64,000 bases of DNA from Nitrosopumilales archaeon (lineage in GTDB: Archaea; Thermoproteota; Nitrososphaeria; Nitrososphaerales; Nitrosopumilaceae), in contig JADNRU010000002.1 of the NCBI GenBank assembly GCA_016276965.1, forward strand, positions 1 through 64,000, written 5' to 3'. Both the position numbers and the translations under genes were made by a program. This document shows, piece by piece, positions 42,711-51,697 of this stretch. A model generated the notes under the pieces. It worked only from the letters and a program-made list of their open reading frames with translations, was not told the DNA's origin and searched no databases. The stretch's first letter is position 1, and each line of letters begins with the position of its first letter.

Positions 42711-44150
42711 TTAATAGCCTCTTGCAAAAATAGGAACTACAACACTTTTTTCTTTACAATACACGCACTTGGTATCTTCATTTTTGCTGTCAAATGGAAT
42801 CACTCTAATGTCGGCACCAGTTTCTTCTTTGATTTTTTCTTCACACACTTCTTTTCCACACCAAGGTGCATAGAATAATCCTCCTTTTTCTAACTTTGAT
42901 TTGAGCTGCTCATAATTAGTAACTTTGCTTGTGTTTTCTTCAAGCATTTTTTTTGCTGCACTAAACATTTCACCTTGAATTTTATCTAAAACCAACTGAA
43001 CATCATCTATCTGGTCAAAGGAAAGATCCGATTTTTCTTGATTGAATCTTTTTGCCATGACCACTTTTTGTTTAGCAATGTCCTTTGGACCAATTTCAAG
43101 TCTTAAAGGAATTCCTTTCATCTCCCAATCATGAAACTTAAAACCTGGAGTCAATTCATTTCTTCTATCAACATGTACACGAATTTTTTTTGTAAGTAAT
43201 CTTTTTTCAATCTCGTTTACCATTTCAGCTACTTTTTTTGCATCTTCTTCAGAATAATATATTGGAATTATCACAACTTGAATTGGTGCTACCTTTGGCG
43301 GTAGAACCAGACCCTTGTCATCTCCATGAACCATGATCATCCCCCCAATCACTCTCCAAGAAACACCCCACGAAGTTTGCCAAGCAAAATTTTCAACATT
43401 GTCCTTGTCTGAAAATTTTACATTAAATGGCTTTGCAAAGTTTTGCCCCAAAAAATGTGATGTTCCCATCTGGAGTGCTTTACCATCCGGCATTAACGAC
43501 TCCATAGTTGTGGTATAAACTGCCCCAACAAATTTTTCTTTCTCACTTTTTTTACCAGTAATTACTGGTATAGCAAGTTCCCCTTCGACGGTATCTTTGT
43601 AGATGTCTAAAATTTTCATTACTTCATTTTCAGCTTCTTCTTTTGAAGCATGTACGGTATGGCCTTCTTGCCACAAAAATTCAGAATTTCTAATGAACGG
43701 TTTTGTAGATTTGATTTCTGCTCGTAGTGCAGAATTCCAAAAATTAATTTTCAAAGGCAAATCTCTCCAACTTTTAATCCATTTTGAGTATAGTGAGTAA
43801 GCCAATGTTTCTGAAGTAGGCCTTAATGCTAACCTGTCTCCTATCTCATTATTTCCTGAAAGTGTTACCCAGAATGCCTCAGGGTTGAAACCTGCAAAGT
43901 GCTTTTTTTCTTTACTAAGAAGGGATTCAGGAATTAAAAGTGGTAAAAATCCATTTCTAATTCCTTCTTTTTTAAATTTCTGATCCATTACAGATTTTAT
44001 TGATTCCCAAATTGAATATCCATCAGGTCGTAATACAATTAATCCCTTAACTGGAGCATAGTCGGCAAGTTCTGCCTTTAGTACAACCTGTGTATACCAT
44101 TCACTAAAATCGTCTTTTTTTGAAACAGTTATGCCAATTTCTTTACTCAA
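42711..44150 (-). CDS. proS: Prolyl-tRNA synthetase
   Basis: This class II synthetase (479 residues) is of the archaeal/eukaryotic type: it lacks the bacterial editing insertion and has a C-terminal zinc-like domain with Cys residues (PWCGKEVCEEK and CVYCKE) ending in Tyr. Motif 2 is in EFLWQEGHTVHASKEEA and motif 3 in the GIPLRLEIGPKD region. The block LALRPTSETLAYSLYSKW is typical. A small Cys protein gene lies just upstream on the same strand. Confidence 0.95.
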   Translation of the reverse strand: MSKEIGITVSKKDDFSEWYTQVVLKAELADYAPVKGLIVLRPDGYSIWESIKSVMDQKFKKEGIRNGFLPLLIPESLLSKEKKHFAGFNPEAFWVTLSGNNEIGDRLALRPTSETLAYSLYSKWIKSWRDLPLKINFWNSALRAEIKSTKPFIRNSEFLWQEGHTVHASKEEAENEVMKILDIYKDTVEGELAIPVITGKKSEKEKFVGAVYTTTMESLMPDGKALQMGTSHFLGQNFAKPFNVKFSDKDNVENFAWQTSWGVSWRVIGGMIMVHGDDKGLVLPPKVAPIQVVIIPIYYSEEDAKKVAEMVNEIEKRLLTKKIRVHVDRRNELTPGFKFHDWEMKGIPLRLEIGPKDIAKQKVVMAKRFNQEKSDLSFDQIDDVQLVLDKIQGEMFSAAKKMLEENTSKVTNYEQLKSKLEKGGLFYAPWCGKEVCEEKIKEETGADIRVIPFDSKNEDTKCVYCKEKSVVVPIFARGY

Positions 44151-44193
44151 TTTACCATTTGAAGAAAATCTTTACTAATGAGCTTTTCTTGAT

Positions 44194-44478
44194 TTAGAGA
44201 GGTTTTCCTTTACAAAGTACTTTGCCCATCACTCTGCTTTGGAAATTTGGGCAAACAAAACACTGTACAAAATGAATATCTGCCTTCAAGACCGGGCAAT
44301 CAACGTATTCTTGCTTCATTTTTTTTAACATTTTTGGACTAACTCCCTTTAGTTTGATTTTTCCCTTTTCATCCATCATACCTGCTGCCTTTAGTTCTGT
44401 TTTAACATCTTCAGGAATTTTTTGGCGATTCTCAGTAGTTTTTATTTCTACTTCGTATTTGTGTTCGAGTTCTCCCAT
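44194..44478 (-). CDS. Small conserved-looking Cys protein upstream of proS
   Basis: The 94-residue protein starts GELEHKYEVEIKT and has three or four cysteines in the second half (DCPVLKADIHFVQCFVCPNFQSR, then VLCKG), which could bind a metal. The first half is charged and helical. I do not recognise a family. It sits 44 nt upstream of proS on the same strand and is likely co-transcribed. Confidence 0.6.
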   Translation of the reverse strand: MGELEHKYEVEIKTTENRQKIPEDVKTELKAAGMMDEKGKIKLKGVSPKMLKKMKQEYVDCPVLKADIHFVQCFVCPNFQSRVMGKVLCKGKPL

Positions 44479-44582
44479 GCAGAGTTAACTTACAATGGTT
44501 GATTTATTGATACCGGTAAGAGATCTCAAAAATCTTTTAAACTTTAATATAATCAATTTTGAGCTTTCAAGGCAGAAACTAA

Positions 44583-45233
44583 TTGCTCATAATTTTTGAT
44601 GTAGAAGGCGTTCTTTTTGATGCAGAATATCTGCCAATGCTTGCTGAAAAGGTAAACAAAGAAAAAGACATTTGGGAAATTACAAAGAAAGGAATTCAAG
44701 GAACAATCAATTGGGAAGAAGGACTAAAAAAAAGAATAGATCTACTTAAGGGATTAAGCCACAAAACATGCTTGGAAGTTGCTGATTCCTTACCAATAAT
44801 GACAGGAGCTAAAGAGGCCTGTAGAGCCCTAAAGGAAGCAGGGTGGAAGATATTAGCCATATCCGGCGGTTTTACAATCATGACTGATCGACTAAAAAAG
44901 GAACTCAATTTGGATTATGTCTATTCTAATGAATTAATCTTCAAGGATGACAAACTGGAAGGAGTAGAAATTTCCATTGACTCTGACAAAGCAAAATCGG
45001 CTAAAATAAAAATTGAAGAGTGGAATCAAAAACAAGAAGACATTGTAGTAGTAGTCGATGGCGCAAATGATATTAAATTATTTGATATTTGTGGACTTGG
45101 AATAGCTTATCGAGCTCAAGATTTAGTCAAAGATTTAGCAACAGAAACTCTTGAAGAAAAGAATCTGGCCAAGATTATAGGCATCATTAACAGCCATTAT
45201 AATCTAAAACTTGAATGCCCAACTATGGTATGA
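44583..45233 (+). CDS. HAD phosphatase related to phosphoserine phosphatase
   Basis: The 216-residue protein has the HAD fold of the SerB group: motif I FDVEGVLFD (nucleophile D6), motif II ISGGFT near residue 94, and motif III/IV VVDGANDIKLFDICGLGIAY near 157-176. Two changes stand out: the general-acid Asp of motif I is Glu (E8), and GDGAND is VDGAND. It may have a shifted substrate rather than phosphoserine. The start is TTG, directly before the first strand. Confidence 0.75.
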   Translation: MLIIFDVEGVLFDAEYLPMLAEKVNKEKDIWEITKKGIQGTINWEEGLKKRIDLLKGLSHKTCLEVADSLPIMTGAKEACRALKEAGWKILAISGGFTIMTDRLKKELNLDYVYSNELIFKDDKLEGVEISIDSDKAKSAKIKIEEWNQKQEDIVVVVDGANDIKLFDICGLGIAYRAQDLVKDLATETLEEKNLAKIIGIINSHYNLKLECPTMV

Positions 45234-45292
45234 CCTCACAAGATATTTTCAAATTCTTAACACCCATAAATAACTGATTTTTTAATTTAGTA

Positions 45293-46030
45293 ATGGCTCT
45301 TGAAATAATACCAATAAAGATCAATAAAGAAATTCATCAAAATGATAAGATTGCTGACCTAATTGTTTCTTCAGCAAAATCCAAGATCCAAGAAGGAGAC
45401 ATTATTGTAATTACTCAAAAAATTATCTCTAAACAAGAGGGAAGAACAATTAATCTTAAACTAGTTATTCCATCAATTCTTGCCTTGGGAATTGGTGCAG
45501 AATATGGAAAGGATCCAAAACTTGTTGAAGTAATTTTATCAGAATCCAAACGAATTGTTAGAATGGAAAATGAAGTAATAATTGTTGAAACTAATAACGG
45601 CTTTGTATGTGCTAATGCTGGAGTTGACGAAAGTAACATCGAGGAAGGTAATGCTATCCTACTTCCACTTGATCCTGATAAATCCGCCCAACAAATACAA
45701 AAACAAATTCTTGAAAAAACAGGTAAATTAATCCCAATTTTAATTTCAGACACTTTTGGTAGACCATTCAGAATGGGTCAAACAAACTGCGCAATAGGCG
45801 TTGCAGGAATAAATCCCATCCTTGACTACGCGGGAACTAAAGATAGTTTTGGGAAGACATTACGTATCACTGCTATTGCCGTAGCTGATGAGATTTGTTC
45901 TGCTGCAGAACTGGTTATGGGAAAAACTCTCAATTGTCCTGCAATTATTGTTAGAAATTACAAATTCAAAAACAAACAAGACACTATCAATACGTTAATT
46001 CGTCCGAAAAATGAGGACTTGTTTCGATAA
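45293..46030 (+). CDS. cofE: F420-0:gamma-glutamyl ligase CofE
   Basis: CofE adds glutamate residues to coenzyme F420-0, using GTP. The 245-residue protein has the family blocks GDIIVITQKIISKQEGR near 39-56, VCANAGVDESN near 105, SDTFGRPFRMGQTNCAIG near 150 and AVADEICSAAELVMGK near 200. Length is normal for the archaeal two-subunit enzyme, without the C-terminal reductase domain of actinobacterial FbiB. It lies far from cofCD in this window. Confidence 0.93.
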   Translation: MALEIIPIKINKEIHQNDKIADLIVSSAKSKIQEGDIIVITQKIISKQEGRTINLKLVIPSILALGIGAEYGKDPKLVEVILSESKRIVRMENEVIIVETNNGFVCANAGVDESNIEEGNAILLPLDPDKSAQQIQKQILEKTGKLIPILISDTFGRPFRMGQTNCAIGVAGINPILDYAGTKDSFGKTLRITAIAVADEICSAAELVMGKTLNCPAIIVRNYKFKNKQDTINTLIRPKNEDLFR

Positions 46031-46082
46031 GTGTTTTAAAAATAATTTAAGACAAAAATATAATAATTAACGAAAACACTTA
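46028..46082. repeat. 10-bp inverted repeat between cofE and the PHP gene
   Basis: TAAGTGTTTT (46028-46037) and its exact complement AAAACACTTA (46073-46082) flank a 35-nt AT-rich spacer that contains the likely TATA box of the next gene. The left arm includes the cofE stop codon. It could be an operator or a hairpin ending cofE. Confidence 0.4.
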
Positions 46083-46089
46083 ATTAAAA

Positions 46090-47007
46090 TTGGAAGTTAA
46101 AGCCGAATTACACTCTCATAACCAGTTTTCAAATTTTCATCTAGGAAATGATGAAACACCCTATGATTGCAATGTTACTATAAGAGAACAACTGGAACGA
46201 GCTAACGATTTAGGACTCCAAGCACTTTTTGTAACAAACCATAATACTTTAGACGGATACTCTAATTTACTTCAATACAAAAATGATCATTACAAATTCA
46301 AAAAAATCCAAATTTACCCAGCTGAAGAAATTTCGATTGACTCAGGTGCTCATGTTTTGGCATATGGGATACATAAAGAAATCAAAAGTGGTCTGTCCAT
46401 AGAAGAAGTAATTGACGAAATAAAAACTCAAAATGGAATTTCTTCGGCACCTCATCCATTTAGTTTGATTGATGCACTAAGAGAAAAAGCCAAACAATGT
46501 GATATGATTGAAGTTTTCAATAGTAATAATATTGATGTAATTTCTAACGTAAAAGCAACACAATTTGCAATGGAATATAACAAGATTAAAGTTGCAGGCA
46601 GTGATTCACATGTGCTTTCAACAATTGGAAGATGTGTTAATGTCATAGAATCTGAAAATAAATTAGATGATGTATTGTATGCAATGCGTCATAATAAAAT
46701 AAAAATTCATCAAACAGGTTATGCTTTACAAAATGAAATAATGGAACATATGAAATACAAAGTTAATAATTCCAAAAATTATATTTTTGAATATGTTCAA
46801 GAGCATTTTCCAAACTTTGTTTGGGCTTTCAAATTGCTGTACAAACTGTATAATCTTGATCAAAATAGTTACCTATGGTCATTATTTTACAAAATAGCTG
46901 TTTACTACATGAAACGAATTTCAAACAAGATTAATTTTCAAAACATAGATGGAGAATTTATGACAAATCGAAATCTCTTTACCATGTTTAAAATGGGCTT
47001 GTGGTAA
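46090..47007 (+). CDS. PHP-domain metal-dependent hydrolase
   Basis: The 305-residue protein has a PHP (polymerase/histidinol phosphatase) core in its first 215 residues: H8 and H10 in AELHSHNQFS, TNHNTLDGY near 55 (NHN where DH is usual), PAEEIS near 79, SAPHPFSL near 124 and AGSDSHVLSTIG near 171, which together make the trinuclear metal site. The last 90 residues are hydrophobic and aromatic without matching a known domain. The substrate is unknown. The start is TTG. Confidence 0.8.
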   Translation: MEVKAELHSHNQFSNFHLGNDETPYDCNVTIREQLERANDLGLQALFVTNHNTLDGYSNLLQYKNDHYKFKKIQIYPAEEISIDSGAHVLAYGIHKEIKSGLSIEEVIDEIKTQNGISSAPHPFSLIDALREKAKQCDMIEVFNSNNIDVISNVKATQFAMEYNKIKVAGSDSHVLSTIGRCVNVIESENKLDDVLYAMRHNKIKIHQTGYALQNEIMEHMKYKVNNSKNYIFEYVQEHFPNFVWAFKLLYKLYNLDQNSYLWSLFYKIAVYYMKRISNKINFQNIDGEFMTNRNLFTMFKMGLW

Positions 47008-47039
47008 TTCAACAGAAATAGGACAAGCTATTCAAATAG

Positions 47040-47052
47040 TTTTTTTATATAA
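47040..47052 (+). promoter_or_regulatory. TATA box of the TusA-like gene
   Basis: TTTTTTTATATAA precedes the SD-like AGGTGA (47073-47078) and the likely ATT start at 47085. The spacing predicts a transcript start near 47070, so the SD would lie at its very 5' end. Confidence 0.4.
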
Positions 47053-47084
47053 CAGAACAATGATCAAAAATTAGGTGACTTGAA

Positions 47085-47321
47085 ATTTCAGAAACAGATA
47101 CCACAAAATTAGATGCTACTGGATTGTTTTGTCCAGAACCTGTCTTTCGTACTAAAATTGCAATAGAAAAAATGCAAGTAGGTCAAGTATTAACTGTCCT
47201 TGCAGATGATCCTGCTGCAGAAGATGACATTTCAAGATGGGTTAAAAGAAATGGACATGAACTTTTAGAAATGAAAAAAAATGACAACGTCTTAGAATTT
47301 TCAATTAAAAAAGTGAAATAA
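47085..47321 (+). CDS. TusA/SirA-type sulfur carrier, probable ATT start
   Basis: TusA-family proteins carry persulfide sulfur. The core is LDATGLFCPEPVFRTKIAI, with the CPxP motif that binds sulfur, followed by a helix and two strands ending ISRWVKRNGHELLEM. The first strand lies upstream of the only canonical start (TTG 47124), so that start would destroy the fold. In-frame, the codon ATT at 47085 gives SETDTTKLDATG after an SD-like AGGTGA with six bases of spacing; a TGA lies at 47076. I therefore place the start at ATT. A sequencing error in the first codons is the alternative. Confidence 0.7.
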   Translation: MSETDTTKLDATGLFCPEPVFRTKIAIEKMQVGQVLTVLADDPAAEDDISRWVKRNGHELLEMKKNDNVLEFSIKKVK

Positions 47322-47372
47322 TACATGTCAAAGATTGTCTACATGTAAACTTTCTTTTCTCTTCTCTTTGAT

Positions 47373-48842
47373 TTAATTAGTAAAAATCTCCGGAGCTTTT
47401 TGATCTTTTAATTTATTGGTAATTGGTAAAGAGAATTCAAAGGCAGCACCTCCATGTTTATTATTATATGCAGAAATTTTTCCACCATGTGCTTCAACTA
47501 TCCCTTTACACAAGAATAAACCGAGTCCCGTTCCACTTTTATTTTCCTGATTTTGATTTTGAGTTACAAACTTTCCAAAAATTTTTGGGAGAATTTCTTT
47601 AGGAATTCCAACACCTGAATCAGAAACTTTTACTTTAATCATATTGTCTCCTCTATTGACTTGAGTTTCTATAATAATGGCCCCTTTAGGAGTAAATTTA
47701 ATTGCATTACTTAGAAGATTTCTAAATACCTGCGAAATTCTTACTTTATCTACCTCAATTTCTATGTCTTCATCAAGATTTTGTTGAATGATTATTTCTT
47801 TTGGAAGATTAATTTTAATACTTTTTAGAATTTCTAAAATTAAATCATTAATTCGAACTTTTTCCAAATGCAGCTTTAATCTATTGCTTTCAATTCTGCT
47901 TACATCAAGTATGGCATTTGCCAAATCTTGTAGCTTATTTGCAAGTTCTATTACGCCATCCCATGCCTCTTTTTGATCAATATCCCCAGACTTTGCTAAT
48001 TCTGCAAAACCAAAAATTGGCTGTAACGGACTTTTTAATTCATGGGATGCAATGCTGATAAACTCATCTTTCATTTTATCTAATTCTGTTAATTTCTCAT
48101 TTGCCTGCCTCAATTCTTCGGTTTTAACATCAACTTCTTTTTTCAAATCTTTGTTTATTTGACTGATGAAAAATCCTAGAGAGGCAGCTATTACTCCAAC
48201 AAATGTTATGATTATAATTTGTCCAATAAGAGAATCTATTTCGTTTGTAACAATGTTACTTGTTGATTCATCCGTTAGTAATGTAATAGCATTTAGCGTC
48301 TGTCCAAGTTCATTTTGAAAAAGAAATTCCTCTTCTTTAATTTGTTCTACTAACAAATCCTGCGAATTTTGGCTACCTGTTTCAAGTCCAAAGAAAATAT
48401 CACTAGTCAGAGTTTCATAGTTTTCATGAATTCTACCGATTTCGGAAATTTTACTATAGATTTCTTGAAATCCCGATTCGACTTTTTCTGAAGTTGCCAT
48501 ATCAAATCCCGCCTGTGCAATTTTTTTTCCAGCTAAAATATCTGAATCAACTCTTCCACCACTTGACCAAAACTCTTCTTTGGCTTTCTCTAATGCATCA
48601 TGGTTATCAATTTGATAAAATTTTTGGATTTTTTCAAAATTTAATGCTTGATTGGCTTGGTGGTATCTGATATCTGTTAATATTTCCTTTAGAGGAACAT
48701 ACTCTTCAGAGATTGCAACAACTTCTTGACCTACTTTTGACATCTGATATACTCCAAACAAAACGGCAATTCCTAATAGTAGAATTATAATTCCAACTAA
48801 ACCGCCTATCTTAAAACTTGTTTTTGTTTCACCAAATTGCAA
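47373..48842 (-). CDS. Membrane sensor histidine kinase
   Basis: The 489-residue protein has two membrane helices (about 13-32 and 206-227) with a helical extracellular sensor between them (four-helix-bundle type), a coiled-coil linker, a HisKA dimerisation domain with the phosphorylated H267 in SIASHELKSPLQP, and a HATPase domain with N box (FRNLLSNAIKFTPKG), G1 (VSDSGVGIPKE) and G2 (SGTGLGLFLCKG). No response regulator is adjacent, so it is an orphan kinase; the regulators at 62 kb are candidates for its output. Confidence 0.92.
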   Translation of the reverse strand: MQFGETKTSFKIGGLVGIIILLLGIAVLFGVYQMSKVGQEVVAISEEYVPLKEILTDIRYHQANQALNFEKIQKFYQIDNHDALEKAKEEFWSSGGRVDSDILAGKKIAQAGFDMATSEKVESGFQEIYSKISEIGRIHENYETLTSDIFFGLETGSQNSQDLLVEQIKEEEFLFQNELGQTLNAITLLTDESTSNIVTNEIDSLIGQIIIITFVGVIAASLGFFISQINKDLKKEVDVKTEELRQANEKLTELDKMKDEFISIASHELKSPLQPIFGFAELAKSGDIDQKEAWDGVIELANKLQDLANAILDVSRIESNRLKLHLEKVRINDLILEILKSIKINLPKEIIIQQNLDEDIEIEVDKVRISQVFRNLLSNAIKFTPKGAIIIETQVNRGDNMIKVKVSDSGVGIPKEILPKIFGKFVTQNQNQENKSGTGLGLFLCKGIVEAHGGKISAYNNKHGGAAFEFSLPITNKLKDQKAPEIFTN

Positions 48843-48994
48843 TATTCAATCTACCTGTTCCATATATGATGACGACTTTACTTTCAGAATCAATTTCTGA
48901 CATCTAAAATTTGATTACAATCTAACTTGTATCTGTAAACGTTTGTTCAAAATGAACAAGCTTGGAAAAACTCTATTGTATTATCTTGTTTAAT

Positions 48995-49987
48995 TTAGTT
49001 TTCAGAGAGGTATTTATCCACATCGATAGCTGCCATACAACCAAAACCTGCAGCAGTTACTGCTTGTCGGTATCTCCGATCGTGGACATCTCCTGCAGCA
49101 AAGACACCCTGTACATTCGTTTTTGTATTTTCTTTTAGAATTATGTATCCTTGATCATCCAAATCAATTTGATTTGCAAATAGTTTTGTGTTAGGGTCAT
49201 GACCAATTGCTACAAATATTCCACCAACCTCTAGAGTTGTTTTTTCATTCGTTTTCGTATCTGTGAGAACAACTTTCTGAACTTTTTCATTACCTAAAAT
49301 CTCCTCAACCCTCTTGTTCCAGTGAACTTTTATTTTTTGATCTGCAAAAGCACGTTCTTGCATCACTTTGCTGGCCCTAAGTTTATCTCTTCTATGTACA
49401 AGGTGAACAGTAGAAGCAAATTTTGTTAGGAAAGTAGCTTCTTCTATTGCAGAATCTCCGCCTCCTGCAACGACTAATTCTTGATTTCTAAAGAAAGGAC
49501 CATCACAAGTCGCACAATATGAAACGCCTTTTCCACCAAAAGTTTTCTCTCCCTCCAAACCAAGTTTTCGTGGGTTTGCACCTGTACAGATTATCACAGC
49601 TTTTGCTTCATATTCTTCTGAAGCAGTAAGAACCTTGAATGGTTTATGTTTAAAATCTACGTTAACTACTTCATCATCCACAATTTTGGTGCCCATACTT
49701 TCAGTTTGTTTTCTCATTGCAATCATAAGATCTGGACCCATTATCGCTTTTTCAAAACCTGGATAATTTTCAACATCAGTTGTATTTACTAACTGTCCTC
49801 CTGGAAGTATTCCAGAGAGAATTAGAGTTTCATGTCGTGCTCGAGATGAATAAATTCCTGCCGTGTATCCCGCGGGACCTGCTCCAATAATTATAACATC
49901 AAACTTTGTTTTTTTCTCATCAGGTTTTTTGGGAGGTTCTGATGGCTCTTTAGCTACGAGTTGAGTATCACTAGCAGTACTTGCCAT
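48995..49987 (-). CDS. trxB: Thioredoxin reductase
   Basis: This NADPH-flavoprotein reduces thioredoxin. It has the FAD loop DVIIIGAGPAGYTAGIYSSRAR, the redox centre C-A-T-C (YCATCDGPFFRN), the NADPH loop VVAGGGDSAIEEA and the C-terminal FAD block FAAGDVHDRRYRQAVTAAGFG. About 27 extra, Lys/Pro-rich residues precede the first strand. I take the ATG at 49987; an ATG at 49990 and a TTG at 49996 are also in frame. It is the last of four genes on this strand after thi4 and the putative metallopeptidase. Confidence 0.93.
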   Translation of the reverse strand: MASTASDTQLVAKEPSEPPKKPDEKKTKFDVIIIGAGPAGYTAGIYSSRARHETLILSGILPGGQLVNTTDVENYPGFEKAIMGPDLMIAMRKQTESMGTKIVDDEVVNVDFKHKPFKVLTASEEYEAKAVIICTGANPRKLGLEGEKTFGGKGVSYCATCDGPFFRNQELVVAGGGDSAIEEATFLTKFASTVHLVHRRDKLRASKVMQERAFADQKIKVHWNKRVEEILGNEKVQKVVLTDTKTNEKTTLEVGGIFVAIGHDPNTKLFANQIDLDDQGYIILKENTKTNVQGVFAAGDVHDRRYRQAVTAAGFGCMAAIDVDKYLSEN

Positions 49988-50005
49988 CATGAACAAACTT
50001 CTTAC

Positions 50006-50791
50006 TCAATAATTTAAATTATTCACCATATCCTTTAGAATTTTCTGATGTTTTTCACAAAGCTTTCCAACTTCAATCTGTGAATAGAAAAGGTCTTTTT
50101 GCCAGTGTGGATTGTACAGTCTACATTCACGTGAATCACAAAATGGGTCGCCTGTGAGGTAATAGAATATTGCTTGCATAAGATAACCTTCAACTATAGT
50201 GGAAAGACGTGGATCATGATATTCCAGATATGTTCCATGATACTTTTTCTTAATAGAATCCACATTAAGCCCTTGAGCCATGTTTGAAATCAAATCCATA
50301 TAGTATTCTTTGGGTTTTGCTGGAGCTTCAATGATCCCTGTTGTTGAAATAATTGTTGGATTTGAGCAGATGATGGCTCTTCCATGAAACCTATAATCAC
50401 TGTCATCATATGTGCATGTTAACTTGTTACTAAACGCAACATGAAAGTAGTCTGTTATTGATTCGTCTTGTTCAATCAAATCATTAACAATTTTTTGAAA
50501 TTCAAATCCATCATACATTACAATATTTTCCATTTTTGAGGTAGTTGCAAAAGATAACTTTTCAAAATCAATTTCGTCCCTAGTAGGAGAATGTTTTTCA
50601 AAGGGTTTTCTAACATTAAATATTCTACAAGATGCCATTCGTTCAGCATCTGTATGTGAAGCTTTTGAAAAAACATTCCTTCGTATTTCGACCTTTAGAT
50701 TGAAGGTATTTTTTAAAAATTTAGCTAGTTTTTCAAGGTTTAATTCTGGAACCGAAGGCTCATCATAGAGAAAAATTTTTGAAATTTGCAT
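50006..50791 (-). CDS. Putative metallopeptidase-like archaeal protein
   Basis: The 261-residue protein resembles an archaeal family listed as a putative metallopeptidase (DUF6775, from memory). It has clustered His and Cys residues: CRIFNVRKPFEKHSPTRDEI near 55, YFHVAFSNKLTCTYDDSDYRFHGRAIICSNP near 120-150, and a Cys-rich end (DPFCDSRECRLYNPHWQ). A classical HExxH is absent, so the enzyme activity is doubtful. It lies between thi4 and trxB, 24 nt and 18 nt from them, so it probably belongs to that operon. Confidence 0.6.
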   Translation of the reverse strand: MQISKIFLYDEPSVPELNLEKLAKFLKNTFNLKVEIRRNVFSKASHTDAERMASCRIFNVRKPFEKHSPTRDEIDFEKLSFATTSKMENIVMYDGFEFQKIVNDLIEQDESITDYFHVAFSNKLTCTYDDSDYRFHGRAIICSNPTIISTTGIIEAPAKPKEYYMDLISNMAQGLNVDSIKKKYHGTYLEYHDPRLSTIVEGYLMQAIFYYLTGDPFCDSRECRLYNPHWQKDLFYSQIEVGKLCEKHQKILKDMVNNLNY

Positions 50792-50814
50792 TAACAGATT
50801 TGGATGAAAGTTAG

Positions 50815-51633
50815 TTATCTTCCTAACTGTTTGATTTTTGCAGCTGTCACTTCTGCTGCTTTTTTACCAGAAAACAACATTGCGCCAAAAGTTGGACCCA
50901 TTCTTGCTAAACCATGAGTTTCTGTAACCGTCATTCCAGCTATTACCAAACCTGGGTACACTTCGCCTGTTTTTTCAACTACATGCTCTTCTCCCTCATT
51001 TACCCACATAGGATCCATTCCCTTCCACTCTACAAGTTTTCTATCTACTAGACGTTTTACTGCAACAGAATCATGACCTGATGCATCAATTACCATTTTT
51101 GATTCAAATGCTATAGGATCCACACATGTAATGTTTCTTGGTAAAGCAGAGACTGGCATCCAGTTAGCAACAACTCCTGATACTCTGCCATTTTTTAGGA
51201 CAAGATCATCAAACTTTGTTAGATTTAGGAATTTTACTCCAGCATCACATGTGCTGGCAATAAGCTTTGAAACAGCATGAGGGCCAGGAGTAAGATACAA
51301 ACCCTCGGAAACTTTTTTGTATGGAATTCCCAATTCATCCCAAATTTTTTGAGCAGGTGCTCTAACAGTAACTGGATTCATCATATAACCTCCTAACCAA
51401 AATCCTCCTCCAAGGTAGTTGTTTTGTTCAATAATCAATACTTTGAATCCCATATTGGATAATTCACGACCTGCAGTAAGACCCGCAGGACCTGCACCAA
51501 TAATTATAACGTCTGATTCTGCCCGATCAATCAATACGGAATGAAATTCATTAGCTATTGCTTTTGTAATTTCGACTTCTCTAACATCTGCAAAAATTTT
51601 CTTTGGTCGTTCTTCATTGACTGATTCTTGCAT
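50815..51633 (-). CDS. thi4: Thiazole synthase Thi4
   Basis: Thi4 makes the thiazole half of thiamine from NAD, glycine and sulfur. The 272-residue protein has the dinucleotide loop IIGAGPAGLTAGREL near 44, GGGFWLGG near 75, and the C-terminal GMTVTETHGLARMGPTFGAM. The residue before the DP dipeptide is C170 (ITCVDP), the position of the yeast sulfur-donor Cys; methanogen enzymes that use free sulfide have His there. It leads the group that includes the DUF6775-like gene and trxB. Confidence 0.9.
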   Translation of the reverse strand: MQESVNEERPKKIFADVREVEITKAIANEFHSVLIDRAESDVIIIGAGPAGLTAGRELSNMGFKVLIIEQNNYLGGGFWLGGYMMNPVTVRAPAQKIWDELGIPYKKVSEGLYLTPGPHAVSKLIASTCDAGVKFLNLTKFDDLVLKNGRVSGVVANWMPVSALPRNITCVDPIAFESKMVIDASGHDSVAVKRLVDRKLVEWKGMDPMWVNEGEEHVVEKTGEVYPGLVIAGMTVTETHGLARMGPTFGAMLFSGKKAAEVTAAKIKQLGR

Positions 51634-51697
51634 TACATCAACCCGTCCTAGAACACATTAATAGTTTCCCAAAAATCAGTTTTTGAATTACTTTTGA

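Noticed and set aside
42711-44478. Programmed frameshift between the small Cys protein and proS
   Set aside because: The two frames are separated by 44 nt with a proper start and stop each.
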